The notes below the pieces were generated by a model. That model did no database searches, was not told the origin of the DNA, and was given only the letters and a program-made list of their open reading frames with translations. From Acidothermales bacterium (GTDB taxonomy: Bacteria > Actinomycetota > Actinomycetes > Streptosporangiales > WHST01): a DNA stretch of 6,295 bases. The translations under genes were made by a program, and so were the position numbers. Positions 5,954-6,295 of the stretch are shown one piece after another (position 1 is the first letter of the stretch; each line of letters opens with the position of its first letter). The stretch lies in the NCBI GenBank assembly GCA_017354575.1, contig JAFMQP010000247.1:1-6295 (forward strand), in the 5' to 3' direction.

Positions 5954-5999
5954 GGATGCCCATGCTGGCATCCGGTTTCCGGACGGGGACTGTCAGTCC
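5954..5999. repeat. Three adjacent palindromes in a divergent promoter region
   Basis: GGATGCC at 5954-5960 and GGCATCC at 5967-5973 form a 7-6-7 inverted repeat. TCCGG-TTT-CCGGA follows at 5971-5983, sharing three bases with the first. GGACTG-T-CAGTCC is a perfect odd palindrome at 5987-5999. They occupy most of the 84-bp spacer between the divergent reductase and VOC genes, and the last sits just upstream of the VOC -10 hexamer, where a regulator would occlude the -35 area. Operator function is inferred; no regulator gene is in the window. Confidence 0.5.
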
Positions 6000-6006
6000 T
6001 CGCGGG

Positions 6007-6012
6007 TACGGT
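6007..6012 (+). promoter_or_regulatory. Candidate -10 hexamer of the VOC gene (TACGGT), leaderless spacing
   Basis: TACGGT fits TANNNT and is 7 nt before the ATG at 6020, with no Shine-Dalgarno between. GCGGG (6002-6006) and CCCGC (6014-6018) flank it as a short inverted repeat. An in-frame GTG at 6011 overlaps the hexamer and is a less likely start. Confidence 0.45.
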
Positions 6013-6019
6013 GCCCGCC

Positions 6020-6295
6020 ATGGCTATCGCACGCTTCCCGAGCATCGTCCTCGACTGTCCCGACCCCGCCGGCCTCGCGACGTTCTACGGCGCGCTGCTC
6101 GACTGGAAGGTAGAGACCTCTCCCGGCTGGGCGGACGTCCGCGCCGACTACGGCCAGTGCCTCTCGTTCCAGCAAGTGGAGGACTACGCCCCACCGCGTT
6201 GGCCGACCCAGCAGATGCCGCAGCAGATGCACCTCGACGTGAGCGTCGACGACCTCGACGCGGCCGAGGCGGCGGTCCTCGACCTGGGCGCGACC
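6020..6295 (+). CDS. VOC family (glyoxalase/bleomycin-resistance-like) protein, 3' end cut by window edge
   Basis: The first 92 codons of a vicinal-oxygen-chelate fold protein. The opening block FPSIVLDCPDPAGLATFYGALLDWKVE (6-32) is the classic first beta-alpha unit of small glyoxalase-like proteins common in actinobacteria. It is followed by a strand around GQCLSFQQVEDY (45-55), a Pro-rich link, and QQMHLDVSVDDLDAAEAAVLDLGA (68-91), which begins the second unit. His71 in MHLDV is at the usual position of a metal ligand or its remnant in the fold. Whole members are typically 115-130 residues, so about 25-40 remain outside. Substrate cannot be predicted: the family includes lyases, dioxygenases, drug-binding proteins and many uncharacterised members. 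The start at ATG 6020 fits both family alignment and the leaderless -10. It is divergent from the Ddn-like reductase. Confidence 0.9.
   Translation, partial: MAIARFPSIVLDCPDPAGLATFYGALLDWKVETSPGWADVRADYGQCLSFQQVEDYAPPRWPTQQMPQQMHLDVSVDDLDAAEAAVLDLGAT

Noticed and set aside
4296..5963. 555-codon minus-strand open frame across ychF and the reductase gene
   Set aside because: Shadow of ychF and, in a different frame, of the reductase; no family resemblance and an atypical Arg/Val/Asp-rich composition.
5936..5971. Twelve-residue N-terminal extension of the reductase from the ATG at 5971
   Set aside because: It would be encoded over the AGGAGAGG ribosome site and the palindrome, has no ribosome site of its own, and is not needed to match the family.

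Overview
The window is GC-rich (roughly 70% by eye) with strong G/C at third codon positions, GTG starts and short intergenic gaps. Its gene order (xseA, ispH, a DUF6542-like membrane protein, rmuC, ychF) is a familiar core-chromosome neighbourhood of Actinomycetota. The F420-type (Ddn-like) reductase and the promoter style also fit an actinobacterium. I cannot name the genus. There are no RNA genes, mobile elements or CRISPR arrays, and I see no compositional break suggesting transfer.

Layout. At 1-873 (minus) lies the N-terminal part of xseA, the large subunit of exodeoxyribonuclease VII, cut by the left edge. An 82-bp divergent promoter region separates it from ispH (956-1927, plus), the last enzyme of the MEP isoprenoid pathway. 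A 97-bp convergent gap (1928-2024) holds an unusual set of overlapping inverted repeats and a perfect 11-bp hairpin. A minus-strand group follows, transcribed right to left: rmuC (2817-4277), a small four-helix membrane protein (2358-2771) and a 98-residue helical protein resembling the Rv0909/MT0933 antitoxin family (2025-2321). Gaps of 45 and 36 bp suggest one operon. A 120-bp divergent region with a perfect actinobacterial DnaA-box 9-mer separates rmuC from ychF (4398-5471, plus), a universal P-loop ATPase of the Obg class. ychF converges, 14 bp apart, on a Ddn-like deazaflavin-dependent reductase (5486-5935, minus). That gene diverges from a VOC/glyoxalase-like gene (from 6020, plus, cut by the right edge) across an 84-bp spacer with three palindromes.

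Functional picture. Two genes concern DNA maintenance (xseA, rmuC), one isoprenoid precursor synthesis (ispH) and one translation-associated or stress ATPase function (ychF). The two right-hand genes look like accessory redox or small-molecule functions. No multi-gene novel defence or biosynthetic system is visible. The more interesting signals are in the gaps: a shared leaderless-promoter pattern (TANNNT 6-9 nt before the start codon) at four genes, the rearranged inverted repeats after ispH, the palindromes, and the apparently orphan antitoxin-like gene at the end of the rmuC operon.
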